A DNA stretch of 64,000 nt from CBDFGE01 sp965247055 (GCA_965247055.1 CBDFGE010000004.1:124001-188000); one strand, 5' to 3'; shown: positions 18,093 to 28,847, counted from the stretch's first letter. Notes: a model not told the origin generated them from the sequence alone. Made by a program: numbers and translations.

Positions 18093-18763
18093 CGCCTGGA
18101 CCGAACTCTGGCGGCGTCCCGCTTCGCCGGCTCTGGGGCCGCGGAGGCCCACAGCTCCTCAGCTTTGCGTGCCGCCTCCAGGGTCATTAGCACCGAGTCC
18201 CACCTCAACAGTTGCTCCGCGTTCATCAGCGCTACCGGAACGGTCCAGACTTTCTCAATATTGCGGGCCGAGAGCACTACGCCCTGCTGAGCCGTGCCCG
18301 TGACTATCAGGGTGGACCGGGGCACACCCAGACTGCCCAGGATCCGTATCATGGCCTTCGTGCTGGGTGCGTCCATGGAGAGGCTGTCCAGCAGGATAAG
18401 CTTGTCGTGGCGCACCTTATCGGACAGGACGCACTTGAGGGCCAGATGCCGCATTCTCTTGGGCATATCGAGCCGATGGTCCCGGGGATGAGGGCCGAAC
18501 ACTACACCACCATGGCGCCACTGGGGTGAGCGGATGCTTCCCTGGCGGGCCCTCCCGGTGCCTTTTTGGGCCCAGGGCTTTCGGCCCCCTCCTGAGACAT
18601 GACTCCTCGTCTTGGTGCTGTGGGTCCCCTGGCGGCGGTTCATCTGGTACATCACCAGCGCCTGATGGACTACCGCAATGTTCATGGGCACTCCGAGGAG
18701 GGCGTCGCTCACCTCGACGGTGTCCACAACCTGCCCCTCTACGTTTCTTACCTGCATCTGCAT
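18089..18763 (-). CDS. rplD: 50S ribosomal protein L4
   Basis: L4 sends a long loop into the peptide tunnel, and in enterics it represses the S10 operon. The 224 residues carry that loop (GGGRKPWAQKGTGRARQGS and RSPQWRHGGVVFGP). The C-terminus is Arg/Ala-rich and slightly longer than average. Confidence 0.97.
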   Translation of the reverse strand: MQMQVRNVEGQVVDTVEVSDALLGVPMNIAVVHQALVMYQMNRRQGTHSTKTRSHVSGGGRKPWAQKGTGRARQGSIRSPQWRHGGVVFGPHPRDHRLDMPKRMRHLALKCVLSDKVRHDKLILLDSLSMDAPSTKAMIRILGSLGVPRSTLIVTGTAQQGVVLSARNIEKVWTVPVALMNAEQLLRWDSVLMTLEAARKAEELWASAAPEPAKRDAARVRSRR

Positions 18764-18802
18764 CGAATGACCACACTCCTGGGCATGGGCAACCCGCCCA
18801 TC

Positions 18803-19417
18803 CTATCTCGTCTTGCGGATTATGAGCAGGCCGTTGGGCGCACCCGGTACGCCACCTTTGAGCAGAAGCAGGTTCCTATCTGGGACCACTTCCACCACCT
18901 CCAGGTCCTTCACCGTTACCCGGACGTTGCCCATGTGTCCCGCCATCTTCTTGCCTTTGAGCACCCGGGCGGGATCGGTACCGGCGCCTATGGAGCCAGG
19001 GGCCCTTGCCCTGTCCGACTGGCCGTGGGTCCTGGGACCTCCATGGAAGCCGTGGCGCTTCACGCCCCCCTGGAAGCCCTTGCCCTTGGAGGTCCCTATG
19101 ACGTCCACCTTTTCCCCGGGCTGGAAGGCCTCAACCCTCACCTCTTGCCCGACCTCGAGGCCCTCCAGGCTATCCACTGGCATTTCCCTCAAGAAACGGA
19201 ACAGACCGGTACGTGCCAGATGGCCCCTCATCGGCTTGTTTAGACGCTTCGCCTGCCTGAAGCCCACCTGTACCGCCTGGTAGCCGTCTTTGCCCATGGT
19301 CTTGATCTGGGTGACGGTGCAGGGTCCGGCCTGTACCACGGTAACGGGCACCACCCTCCCATTCTCCAGGAACACCTGGGTCATACCCACCTTCTTCCCC
19401 AGCATGCCGCGGATCAA
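18803..19417 (-). CDS. rplC: 50S ribosomal protein L3
   Basis: L3 helps nucleate 50S assembly, and its finger reaches the peptidyl transferase centre. The 204 residues have [12 protein letters not shown] at the N-terminus and the central [20 protein letters not shown] finger. The 120-base gap to rpsJ is larger than elsewhere in this half of the operon. Confidence 0.97.
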   Translation of the reverse strand: MIRGMLGKKVGMTQVFLENGRVVPVTVVQAGPCTVTQIKTMGKDGYQAVQVGFRQAKRLNKPMRGHLARTGLFRFLREMPVDSLEGLEVGQEVRVEAFQPGEKVDVIGTSKGKGFQGGVKRHGFHGGPRTHGQSDRARAPGSIGAGTDPARVLKGKKMAGHMGNVRVTVKDLEVVEVVPDRNLLLLKGGVPGAPNGLLIIRKTR

Positions 19418-19537
19418 CGGGAGGCCTCCAGCACCTCAGAAAGCCGGAGATAGACACCCTTGCTTTGGGGGTGCCCGTCCGTTTCCGGGTATTCACGTTC
19501 TGCGTCTCTGAATCGCATGGGAATCATGTGTAGCCCT
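19418..19537. other. rpsJ-rplC spacer with a possible hairpin
   Basis: A 120-base non-coding spacer lies in an otherwise tightly packed operon. On the - strand it contains a CACCC...GGGTG inverted repeat with a nine-base loop (around 19457-19478) but no U run. It may be a leader-type regulatory or processing site for the rplC-distal genes. I see no promoter hexamers that I trust. Confidence 0.3.
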
Positions 19538-19849
19538 TTACAGCTTGATCGATATGTCGACGCCTGCGGGCAGGTTAAGCCTGGTGAGGGCGTCGATGCT
19601 TTTGGAGGTGGGGTCCAGTATGTCAATAAGCCGCTTGTGGGTCCTGATCTCGAAGTGCTCCCTGGAGTCTTTGTCCACATGGGGGGAACGGATGACACAG
19701 AAGCGCCTTATGTGGGTGGGCAACGGCACGGGGCCCGCCACCATAGCGCCGGTGCGCTCAGCGGTATCCACTATCTGGCTGGCGGACTGGTCGAGAGCCC
19801 GGTGGTCGAAGGCGCGGAGCACGATTCTTATCTTCTGGTGGCTTGTCAA
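19538..19849 (-). CDS. rpsJ: 30S ribosomal protein S10 (transcription factor NusE)
   Basis: S10 serves in the 30S head and as NusE in antitermination. The 103 residues have [18 protein letters not shown] and [21 protein letters not shown], the conserved loop and core. It starts 2 bases after the fusA stop, so the str and S10 operons are fused without tuf between them. Confidence 0.97.
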   Translation of the reverse strand: MTSHQKIRIVLRAFDHRALDQSASQIVDTAERTGAMVAGPVPLPTHIRRFCVIRSPHVDKDSREHFEIRTHKRLIDILDPTSKSIDALTRLNLPAGVDISIKL

Positions 19850-19851
19850 GG

Positions 19852-21933
19852 TTATCTTCTCGCAGCGGCGCCGTGAACGATATTTTGCAGTACGCCATCG
19901 GGTACGAGCTCGTAGGAACGGAACTCCATGGTATAGCTGGCCCTACCCTGGGTAACGGACCGGAGGACGGTGGTATACTCGAAGGTCTCGCCCAGAGGCA
20001 TGAGGGCCTTGACCACCTGTATAGCCTCCTGGCCTTCTATGCTCTTGATCTGAGCCCTTCTGGAGCCCAGGTCTCCCAGCACCTCCCCCAGAAACTCGCC
20101 GGGGGTGACCACCTCCAGTTCCATCATGGGCTCCAGGAGAATGGGTTTCGCTTTGCGCGTCCCCTCTCTCATAGCAATGGAAGCCGCGGCCCTGAAGGCC
20201 ACCTCCGAGGAGTCCACCTGGTGGTAGCTGCCGTCCACGAGGGACACCTTGACGTCGATGAGGGGGTACCCCACCAGGGGCCCGTTGTCCATGGATTGCC
20301 GCACCCCGCCCTCAATGGCCGAGAAGTACTCCCGGGGTATGACCCCGCCTGTAATACGGTTCTCGAACAAAAAGCCCTGGCCCCGCTCCCGGGGCTCGAT
20401 CTCCAGCCACACGTGGCCGTACTGGCCCCTCCCCCCAGTCTGCCGGACGAAACGCCCCTCGATGCGTATGGCCGTGGTGATGGCCTCCCGGTAGGCGACC
20501 TTGGGCTTGCCTACGCTGGCTTCCACGTTGAACTCCCGGCGGATCCTCTCCACAAGCACTTCCAGGTGAAGCTCTCCCATCCCGGAAATGAGGGTCTGGC
20601 CGGTCTCATCGTTGTAGCGCACTTCGAAGGTAGGGTCCTCCTCGGCGAGCTTGGCCATGGCGCTGGAGAGTTTGTCTTGGTCCGCCCGGGTCATGGGCTC
20701 AATGGCCACCGAGAGCACCGGTGAGGGGAAGTGCGGCGGTTCCAGGACAACGGACGTCTCCTTCATGCAGATAGTATCGCCGGTGAAAGTGTTCTTCAGC
20801 CCCACTGCGGCGCATATGTTGCCCGCCCCGACCTCCTCCACTTCCTCCCGCCGGTTCGCGTGCATGTGAAGCACCCTCCCCATGCGCTCCCGCAGGTCCC
20901 TGCTGGCGTTGAACACCGACGAGCCCGACGTGACCTTGCCCGAATAGACTCTTAGGTAGACCAACCGCCCGACGAAAGGGTCGGTGGTCACCTTGAAGGC
21001 CAGGGCAGCAAGGGGGACGTCCTCGCGGGCTTCTCTGACAACCTCTTCCCCGGTCGTGGGGTGGATGCCTGCGACAGGGGGGATGTCCACGGGAGCGGGG
21101 AGGTAGCAGATAACGGCGTCCATCAGGGGATGGATGCCGTAGCCCAGCACGGCACTGCCGCAAAGCACTGGTTGTACTCTACCGGCAATAGTTGCCCTCC
21201 TAAGGGCCTGGCGGAGCTCGTCGGGGTCGATCACTTCCCCTTCGAGATACCTGATCATCAACCCCTCGTCGGTCTCCACGATCTTCTCCACCATGGCTTC
21301 CCGGTATCTCTTGTAGTCCTCCTGGGCCTCCTGTGGTATGGGAGTCTCCTGGAAATGGAGCCCGTCGTGGTCTTCGTACACCAGGGCCGTGCCATCCAGC
21401 AAGTCGACCACGCCTCGGAAGGCGTCGCCGCTCACCAGGGGAAGCTGTACGGGCACCGGGTTGCCCCTCAACCGATGCCTGATGGTATCCACCGTGTGCT
21501 CGAAGTCGGCTCCCATCCGGTCCATCTTGTTCACGAAGCAGATTCTCGGGACATGATATCTGTCCGCCTGCCTCCACACCGTCTCAGACTGGGGCTGGAC
21601 TCCAGCCACCGCGTCCAAGACCACGACTCCCCCGTCTAACACCCGCAGGCTGCGCTCCACCTCGGCGGTGAAGTCCACGTGGCCCGGAGTATCGATGATG
21701 TTAATCCGGTGTTCATTCCAGTAGCAGGTGGTGGCCGCGGCAGTGATGGTTATGCCCCGCTCCTTTTCCTGGGGCATCCAGTCCATGACCGTGGTGCCTT
21801 CATCAACCCCGCCCACCTTGCGGATACGGCCAGCGAGGTAAAGCACCTGCTCGGTAACGCTGGTCTTGCCCGCGTCTATGTGAGCGATGAAGCCGATATT
21901 GCGGATGTGTTCTATAGGACCGTTCTGGGACAT
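19852..21933 (-). CDS. fusA: Elongation factor G
   Basis: EF-G is the translocation GTPase. The 693-residue protein has G1 AHIDAGKT at 17-24, then DTPGHVDF and NKMDRMGAD, followed by domains II-V ([19 protein letters not shown] in domain [20 protein letters not shown] in domain IV). It is a normal bacterial-length EF-G between rpsG and rpsJ. Confidence 0.97.
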   Translation of the reverse strand: MSQNGPIEHIRNIGFIAHIDAGKTSVTEQVLYLAGRIRKVGGVDEGTTVMDWMPQEKERGITITAAATTCYWNEHRINIIDTPGHVDFTAEVERSLRVLDGGVVVLDAVAGVQPQSETVWRQADRYHVPRICFVNKMDRMGADFEHTVDTIRHRLRGNPVPVQLPLVSGDAFRGVVDLLDGTALVYEDHDGLHFQETPIPQEAQEDYKRYREAMVEKIVETDEGLMIRYLEGEVIDPDELRQALRRATIAGRVQPVLCGSAVLGYGIHPLMDAVICYLPAPVDIPPVAGIHPTTGEEVVREAREDVPLAALAFKVTTDPFVGRLVYLRVYSGKVTSGSSVFNASRDLRERMGRVLHMHANRREEVEEVGAGNICAAVGLKNTFTGDTICMKETSVVLEPPHFPSPVLSVAIEPMTRADQDKLSSAMAKLAEEDPTFEVRYNDETGQTLISGMGELHLEVLVERIRREFNVEASVGKPKVAYREAITTAIRIEGRFVRQTGGRGQYGHVWLEIEPRERGQGFLFENRITGGVIPREYFSAIEGGVRQSMDNGPLVGYPLIDVKVSLVDGSYHQVDSSEVAFRAAASIAMREGTRKAKPILLEPMMELEVVTPGEFLGEVLGDLGSRRAQIKSIEGQEAIQVVKALMPLGETFEYTTVLRSVTQGRASYTMEFRSYELVPDGVLQNIVHGAAARR

Positions 21934-21998
21934 AGCTCCATACTTCTTCGGCAGGTCTCGGGGCGGACCCTGTGCGACCGGGCCGGGTGTCTAGATTC

Positions 21999-22469
21999 TT
22001 ACCACCTGTAGTGGACGAAGGCCCGGTTGGCCTCGGCCATGCGGTGCAACTCCTCTCGACGCCTCACGGCGGCGCCTTCGCCTCGGGACGCGTCGATCAG
22101 CTCGGCAGCCAGCTTGCGGGACATGGGCATCCCCTTGCGAGACCTGGCTCCCCGGATAATCCATCGCATAGCGAGGGCCTCACTCCGATCGGTACGAAGC
22201 TCGGTGGGAACCTGGTAAGTAGCACCCCCCACTCGTCGGGGCTTGACCTCCACGAGGGGGGTGGCGTTCTTCAACGCCTGGGTAAACAGCTCCAACGGGT
22301 CTCTTCGGGCATCCCGCTGCACCTGGTCCAGTGCGCCATAGACAATTCGCTGGGCAACGCTTTTCTTGCCCCATTTCATAACATTATTGATGAAGCGGGC
22401 AAGCTCCACGCTATTGTACCTAGCGTCGGCCGGTATAAGTCGCCTCTCGGCGCGCCTTCTCCTAGACAT
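21999..22469 (-). CDS. rpsG: 30S ribosomal protein S7
   Basis: S7 nucleates the 30S head and in enterics represses the str operon. The 156 residues start MSRRRRAERRLIPADARYNS and include the KNATPLVEVKPRRVGGATYQ loop. It is separated from rpsL by 72 bases and from fusA by 65. Confidence 0.97.
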   Translation of the reverse strand: MSRRRRAERRLIPADARYNSVELARFINNVMKWGKKSVAQRIVYGALDQVQRDARRDPLELFTQALKNATPLVEVKPRRVGGATYQVPTELRTDRSEALAMRWIIRGARSRKGMPMSRKLAAELIDASRGEGAAVRRREELHRMAEANRAFVHYRW

Positions 22470-22541
22470 CGCTCCTACCGTATCCCATGTTCCTATGGTG
22501 CTCTGGGGGCTATGGCTCGCGGCAGCCGGTAACCTGGAGGG

Positions 22542-22961
22542 CTAGCGGGCCTTGGGCCTCTCCGACCCATACTTGCTGCGTCCCCGCCTTCGGTCGTGCA
22601 CGCCCTCGCAGTCCAGTGCTCCCCTCACCACGTGGTAGCGGACCCCTGGAAGGTCCTTCACCCTACCGCCCCGCAGCAAAACAACGGAGTGCTCCTGCAG
22701 GTTGTGACCCTCTCCGCCGATGTACGCCGTTACCTCGAAGCCGTTGGTCAGCCGGACTCGGGCGATCTTACGAAGGGCGGAGTTTGGCTTCTTGGGGGTC
22801 ATGGTACGCACCTGGACACAGACTCCGCGCCTCTGGGGCGCCCCTCGGCCCCATACTACGCGGTTCCGCAGCGAGTTCTGAATCCAGTGCAGAGCCGGGG
22901 CCTTCGTCTTCTTGCTGACGTGTTTCCTGCCCCGCCTCACCAATTGGTTGACAGTAGGCAT
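22542..22961 (-). CDS. rpsL: 30S ribosomal protein S12
   Basis: S12 controls decoding accuracy and is the streptomycin-resistance target. I use the ATG at 22961 ([12 protein letters not shown], 139 residues, GGAGGGAGAG upstream); the frame continues ten codons further but looks non-native. Between APAL and the conserved RRGVC there is a 17-residue insert, the long S12 form also found in Gram-positive bacteria. The decoding loop [11 protein letters not shown] and the second loop [21 protein letters not shown] are wild-type in appearance. It is the first gene of the supercluster. Confidence 0.97.
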   Translation of the reverse strand: MPTVNQLVRRGRKHVSKKTKAPALHWIQNSLRNRVVWGRGAPQRRGVCVQVRTMTPKKPNSALRKIARVRLTNGFEVTAYIGGEGHNLQEHSVVLLRGGRVKDLPGVRYHVVRGALDCEGVHDRRRGRSKYGSERPKAR

Positions 22962-22997
22962 ACCTCTCCCTCCGGCCCAAACGGGCAACAATAAAGT

Positions 22998-23026
22998 ACT
23001 CTATCAATAACGACGCGACGTGTCAA
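22998..23026 (-). promoter_or_regulatory. Sigma-70-type promoter of the ribosomal supercluster
   Basis: On the - strand, TTGACA (23021-23026) and TAGAGT (22998-23003) are separated by exactly 17 bases, and the rpsL start codon lies 37 bases beyond the -10. It is the only strong promoter found upstream of the cluster and is the likely start of the str-S10-spc-alpha transcript. Confidence 0.75.
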
Positions 23027-23128
23027 CCATCTGGGGAGTTATTTACCAGACACACCAAGGCGTTATGCCCAGGTTTTGGCAGGGCACGACTACCGGGAAT
23101 AATTCTCTATAGGGACAGCCCTTTGTAG

Positions 23129-24504
23129 CTAGCAGGCTGCGGAAAAACTCTTGTTCACGGTGTATCCGAGGCTCTTCTGGGATAAAATAGGGGCAGACCA
23201 TCTTTGGAGGTGCCCCAATGCGCGGATGCCAGGAGCCCCAGGTCCCCATGTTGACCTTCGTGGATATGGACGGGCGGGTGCCGCCGGACCATCCCTTGCG
23301 GACTATCAAGGCGCTGGCGGATGAGGCCCTCCGGGAGCTGTCCTCCGAGTTTGACCGGATGTATGCCGAGGTAGGGCGGCCCTCCATCCCACCGGAGCGC
23401 CTACTCAAGGCCTCGCTGCTCATCGCCCTGTTTTCTGTGCGCAGCGAGCGGGCGTTCTGCGAGGAGTTGGACTACAACATGCTGTATCGTTGGTTCCTGG
23501 ATATGACCCTCCTGGAGTCCAGCTTTGACCCGACGGTGTTCACCAAGAACCGGCAGCGGCTGCTGGAGCACGCAGTGGGGCAACAGCTGTTTGCCACGGT
23601 CCTGGTGGGGGCCGACCGGCACGGCTTACTCTCGGACGAGCACTTCACCGTGGACGGGACGCTGATTGAGGCGGCGGCCAGTCTGAAAAGCTTCAAGTCC
23701 AAAGGGGGAGAGCCGGCCTCGGACGACGGGGACCCCGGCAACCCGTCGGTGGACTTTCACGGGGAGAAACGGCGCAATAAGACCCACCAAAGCACCACGG
23801 ACCCGGAAGCCCGATTGTTTCGGAAAGGCAAAGGGAAGGAAGCCAAGCTGGTGTTCATGGCCCACGCCCTGATGGAGAACCGGAACGGGCTGCTGACGGA
23901 CTTCCAGGTGAGCGAGGCGAGCGGGACGGCGGAGCGAGATGCGGTCCCGAAGCTCCTGGAGGGGGCGAAGGAGCGGGGCTTCCACCCCAGGACCCTGGGT
24001 GGGGACAAGAACTACGACACGCGGGATTGTGTGGAAGCGATGCGCAACCGAAGGGTCACGCCTCACGTGGCCCAGAACACCAGTGGCCGGCGCAGCGCCA
24101 TCGACGGGCGGACAACCCGGCATCCGGGCTACCGGGTGAGCCAGCGAATACGAAAGCGGGTGGAGGAGATCTTCGGGTGGATGAAGACGGTCGGTGGGTT
24201 TCGGAAGACCAGGTATCGAGGGGTGGACAAGACGGGACTAGCAGGCTACCTGGTGGCCACTGCGTATAACCTGGTGCGGATGGCCAAGCTGCTCATGACC
24301 CAGCTACAGGAGGCTCCGGTCCTGCAGGCAGCATGACTTCCCAAGGACGGAGTCTGCCCTCAACGCCCTGACAGGGGCGAAAAGGGAACTCCTGCAACCC
24401 AGGAAAGTGGCTTCAGACCTTCCCAAAGCACTCATCGAGCAACGATATGAGCTATTACCAGGTCGTTTCGCGACCATAGAACCCTTTCTTCAGCAGCCTG
24501 CTAG
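23129..24504 (+). mobile_element. IS5/IS1182-like insertion sequence with terminal inverted repeats
   Basis: A complete-looking element of about 1.37 kb. The left end reads CAGGCTGCGGAAAAA from 23133, and the right end (24486-24500), read inward, is CAGGCTGCTGAAGAA, 13 of 15 matching. CTAG flanks both ends (23129-23132 and 24501-24504). It may be a 4-bp palindromic target duplication or the tip of the repeats. The single transposase gene fills most of the element, with about 150 non-coding bases at its right. It is inserted in the 3' end of a toxin-like gene. Confidence 0.85.
23218..24336 (+). CDS. IS5-family (IS1182-like) transposase
   Basis: A DDE transposase of 372 residues. An N-terminal DUF772-like domain (GRPSIPPERLLKASLLIALFS, YRWFLDM) is followed by the catalytic domain. 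Acidic residues are visible at FTVDGTLIEA, LGGDKNYDT and RVEEIFGWMK, and the fold ends with YRGVDKTGLAGYLVATAYN. GGAGGTG lies before the ATG. The frame is intact, so the element may still be active. Confidence 0.92.
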   Translation: MRGCQEPQVPMLTFVDMDGRVPPDHPLRTIKALADEALRELSSEFDRMYAEVGRPSIPPERLLKASLLIALFSVRSERAFCEELDYNMLYRWFLDMTLLESSFDPTVFTKNRQRLLEHAVGQQLFATVLVGADRHGLLSDEHFTVDGTLIEAAASLKSFKSKGGEPASDDGDPGNPSVDFHGEKRRNKTHQSTTDPEARLFRKGKGKEAKLVFMAHALMENRNGLLTDFQVSEASGTAERDAVPKLLEGAKERGFHPRTLGGDKNYDTRDCVEAMRNRRVTPHVAQNTSGRRSAIDGRTTRHPGYRVSQRIRKRVEEIFGWMKTVGGFRKTRYRGVDKTGLAGYLVATAYNLVRMAKLLMTQLQEAPVLQAA

Positions 24505-24868
24505 AGGTAACTCTTCCTCTGGGGCTCAAGAAATAAACGAAGGGGCGCGGAGTCGACCGATCTATAAGTTCGAGCCAGCGCCATTTCACCAAGAGGAGCC
24601 ATAAGACCCGGTGGACTTGTTCGTCCCCACTGGTCAGGAATACTATGCCCACCTCATCACGTATAATAACTTCTCGTTCTGAAGGACTCCTGAGCATGCG
24701 GAAATTATTGCTGAATACGAGCCATCGCCTTTGTCCCGCAACCGATAGCCACTCAATGTCTGGGCGGCTCATCCAGCCTTTTTGCACTAAAGGCATGGTG
24801 TTGAGACCAACTAATCGGAGGGCACTTGGCACTCCTGTACCAATGTCTTCATCGCAAAATAGGATCAT
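24455..24868 (-). CDS. PIN-like toxin (VapC45/DUF5615-like) with a C-terminus replaced by IS sequence
   Basis: The 137-residue product starts MILFCDEDIGTGVPSALRLV, with an early acidic motif (DED) and a later RPDIEWLSVAGQ and SNNFRML pattern as in PIN-like toxins of the VapC45 type, presumed RNases. It overlaps the antitoxin stop as ATGA. The last eleven or so codons (from about 24504 down) lie inside the inverted repeat of the adjacent IS. If the IS is removed at CTAG, the frame joins YKGLSL and stops, giving a protein of about 126 residues. The toxin is therefore slightly altered at its end and may be attenuated or still active. The family assignment is from pattern recognition. Confidence 0.7.
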   Translation of the reverse strand: MILFCDEDIGTGVPSALRLVGLNTMPLVQKGWMSRPDIEWLSVAGQRRWLVFSNNFRMLRSPSEREVIIRDEVGIVFLTSGDEQVHRVLWLLLVKWRWLELIDRSTPRPFVYFLSPRGRVTSSRLLKKGFYGRETTW

Positions 24869-25545
24869 GCGGCGACCCGCTCTCCATACCGGACCGCCTC
24901 CTCGACCAAATCTCTGTTTAACTTTAAGGCGCCTGCAATAAATCGAATTGAATGACCGGCTAGGAACCGCCTGCGAATAGCTCCAACAGTCACACGTCGA
25001 TCAGGAATAGTTGGCAGTCCTGCGCTGTATCTTGGGTCGATTACGATACGGATGTCTTTCCCGACGGGGAACCACCGGGAGGCTAACTCAAGATGGTAGT
25101 CGAAATTATTGAGTGTTTCCAACACCATTCCTGGAAGGGCTAATTGCGCAGGGTCATCTAAGACCAGGAGACTTGGGCCTGGTTGCTCCTCTTCAAATCT
25201 GCGGATTACATGTCCACCCAAAGACTCTAATGCCAGGCGGGCAAACGGATATTCAAGGTCCCACATTTCCTTGGCGAATGCATGTGCCCTGCGAATGCGT
25301 TCCAGTTTTAGTCCATGTCTTCGAAAGCTGCTGGCGACAACTATCTCGGCCAACTGCAAGAAAGACACAGAAGCATCTGGTTGAGTCGGCTGGGCTTGCT
25401 CACCAAATATCGGTTGTGCCTCTCTGTCCAAGGTCTCGTAACCGTAGAGCCATCTCTTAACAGTGGTTGGATGTACCTTCGCCAAATGAGCGGCCTCAGG
25501 TAAAGTGTACAAAGGGTCCGTACGCCAACCGTTATGACCATTCAC
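24865..25545 (-). CDS. Antitoxin of the VapB45/DUF433 type, with HTH domain
   Basis: This 226-residue protein looks like a DNA-binding antitoxin. It has an N-terminal MerR-like helix-turn-helix (LPEAAHLAKVHPTTVKRWL), a middle domain, and a C-terminal DUF433-like segment ending in TVGAIRRRFLAGHSIRFIA. The GTG at 25545 is preceded at ideal spacing by GGGAGG; the open frame to 25632 runs through the promoter repeats and is rejected. It overlaps the toxin gene by 4 bases, the standard antitoxin-first order, and probably represses itself through the 40-bp repeats just upstream. Confidence 0.75.
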   Translation of the reverse strand: MNGHNGWRTDPLYTLPEAAHLAKVHPTTVKRWLYGYETLDREAQPIFGEQAQPTQPDASVSFLQLAEIVVASSFRRHGLKLERIRRAHAFAKEMWDLEYPFARLALESLGGHVIRRFEEEQPGPSLLVLDDPAQLALPGMVLETLNNFDYHLELASRWFPVGKDIRIVIDPRYSAGLPTIPDRRVTVGAIRRRFLAGHSIRFIAGALKLNRDLVEEAVRYGERVAA

Positions 25546-25556
25546 TAAAACTGCCT

Positions 25557-25650
25557 CCCATAACAACCTACCCTCCATCGTGGTACAATCAAGTTGCCCA
25601 AGAAACAACGCCCATAACAACCTACCCTCCATCGTGGTACAATCAAGTTG
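25557..25650. repeat. Two identical 40-bp direct repeats upstream of the antitoxin
   Basis: Copies at 25557-25596 and 25611-25650 are identical over 40 bases with a 54-base period. Each holds an extended -10-like TGGTACAAT on the + strand (25581-25589 and 25635-25643). Between them lies TGCCCAAGAAACAA, the same 14 bases that open the small ORF at 25737. The first copy ends 12 bases before the antitoxin GTG, so the pair could be its operator as well as a promoter for + strand transcription. Confidence 0.75.
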
Positions 25651-25736
25651 ACTAGTACCTGATCCTACCGTGGGACGGTGGTTCCGATGCGAGGGAGTAC
25701 TACCAATACTCCCTTTAGGTGGTGGGCAATCCTCAA

Positions 25737-25931
25737 ATGCCCAAGAAACAATCTGACACCACTATATCACTTCACCCCCTGTCGTTTGAAGAGGCAATAG
25801 AGGCCCTTAGCCAGGTTCCTAAGCATGAGGATTCTGAGGTTGAGGAGTCCGACAGTACCACATCACCCGCCCCTGAACCTGTCCGACTAAAGAAGCGAAC
25901 CTCTCCTCGTCGCCGATCTTCCGGCGGCTGA
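25737..25931 (+). CDS. Small protein of unknown function (64 residues)
   Basis: The ATG at 25737 has AGGTGGTGGG upstream. The product has a short ordered-looking N-terminal half (TTISLHPLSFEEAIEALSQV) and then an acidic, followed by a basic Pro/Ser-rich, tail. The SLxPLxFEEA pattern resembles a widespread family of small uncharacterised proteins that I recall but cannot name. The second half runs antisense to the reconstructed C-terminus of the neighbouring IS1595 transposase. It could be a passenger gene of that element, an antitoxin-like peptide, or a partly spurious ORF. Confidence 0.5.
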   Translation: MPKKQSDTTISLHPLSFEEAIEALSQVPKHEDSEVEESDSTTSPAPEPVRLKKRTSPRRRSSGG

Positions 25932-26794
25932 ACCTATACTCAAGACTCATTGAGGTACTGCGGCAAATACTGGGCGTCCACGTGGAGGAATGTGCCTACT
26001 AGTCCCCTCTTAAGAATAGCCCAGTAGCCTTCAATCCCCTGGATGTGCGTATCTCCGTCTACATAGGTCACCTGATGTCGGACGACGCTATGGGGCATCT
26101 TGTGCCTTATTAGCCTGTAAGCTGGGTGGGCATCAGTCATAAGGTGGGAGTGCTCAGGGTCGATTATCCCCGTCAAGATAGGGCCTAGCTTCCCCGCTGT
26201 TGCTTCCGTTACCACCATTGTCCTGACGCTGCCATCCCGCTCTTTCATGCCAAAGACAATAGCCTTTTCCTTGCGCCAGTCCTTCCGCTTCGGTCGGAGC
26301 CCCATTTTAATCTCATCGGTCTCACGCTCTTTCCAGACCCGGTGACCGCGAGGTTTCCCGCCGACATAAGTTTCGTCTGCCTCAACGACGCCAGTGAGTT
26401 GTGGGAAGCTCTTGTCCTTCATGGCCTCGCGGATACGGTGGCACATGAACCAGGCCGACTTGTAGGTCACTCCTAACTGGCGGTGCAACTGATGAGCGCT
26501 AATCCCCTTTTTGGATGCGCACATCAGGTATATGGCCGCGAACCACTTGCTCAGGGGAATCTTGGAATCTTCAAAGATAGTCCCCACGGTGGCTGAGAAT
26601 TGTCGTAGGCAGGCTCGGCACTTGTAGAGGGACTTGACGGCGTTCTTGGAGGGGGTCTTGCGAACCACAGTGTACGGGTCTTTCTCCCCGCACTTCGGGC
26701 ACCAGGGGCCATCCGGCCATCGCATCGCCTCCAAGAAGCGCTTACATTCCTCGTCCGACCACTTCAGAACCGATTGAAACGTCACCACAACCAT
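25819..26794 (-). pseudogene. IS1595-family transposase, frameshifted near the C-terminus
   Basis: The open frame covers 25940-26794 (284 residues). It has the N-terminal zinc ribbon (CPKCGEKD...YKCRACLRQF), the ISXO2-like catalytic core (VVEADETYVGGKPRG, LMTDAHPAYR, IEGYWAILKRGLVGTF) and then stops after YLPQYLNES. Shifting by one base at about 25942-25945 restores the expected tail EYRFSRRKIGDEERFASL ... WYCRTPQPQNPHA, ending in a TAG at 25819-25821. A single extra base has therefore cut off about 40 residues, which probably inactivates it. Confidence 0.85.
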
Positions 26795-26823
26795 GTGCCC
26801 AACTCCTACCTAACCTAGGCATA

Positions 26824-26852
26824 ATCATAGCACAAATGTCTTGGTGTGTCAA
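26824..26852 (-). promoter_or_regulatory. Promoter of the IS1595 transposase
   Basis: TTGACA (26847-26852) and TATGAT (26824-26829) on the - strand are spaced by 17 bases and lie about 30 bases before the transposase ATG at 26794. This is a near-consensus sigma-70 promoter. Confidence 0.7.
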
Positions 26853-26913
26853 GTATCTAATTCCTACCGTCTGTGTGGTGTCAACGGCGGTGTGGCGTGG
26901 GCAAGCCTGGGCC

Positions 26914-28764
<1,851 letters not shown>

Positions 28765-28847
28765 TGCAACGCCTGGGGTCAGGCTACCCTCCTTCCCCAA
28801 TTTTCCATGGCTCGTGATGCCCCTCCTCGTCGTGTGCTAAGGGTTGC

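Larger units (their letters stand above)
25651..26852 (-). mobile_element. IS1595-type insertion sequence, ends not resolved
   Basis: The region contains the transposase gene, its promoter and probably the small convergent ORF. I could not find convincing terminal inverted repeats, so the limits are approximate: from just after the 40-bp repeats to the -35 box. A 9-base direct repeat TCCTACCGT occurs at 25663-25671 and 26862-26870, but the sequences just inside it do not form an inverted pair. Confidence 0.5.

Noticed and set aside
25557..25650. CRISPR-like repeat
   Set aside because: Only two copies with a 14-base spacer; no array or cas genes anywhere in the window.
25940..25942. TGA in the IS1595 transposase as a selenocysteine codon
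   Set aside because: The conserved tail resumes in a different frame, so this is a frameshift and not readthrough.
25663..26870. 9-base direct repeat TCCTACCGT at 25663-25671 and 26862-26870 as an IS1595 target duplication
   Set aside because: The bases just inside the two copies do not form inverted repeats, so the match may be chance.
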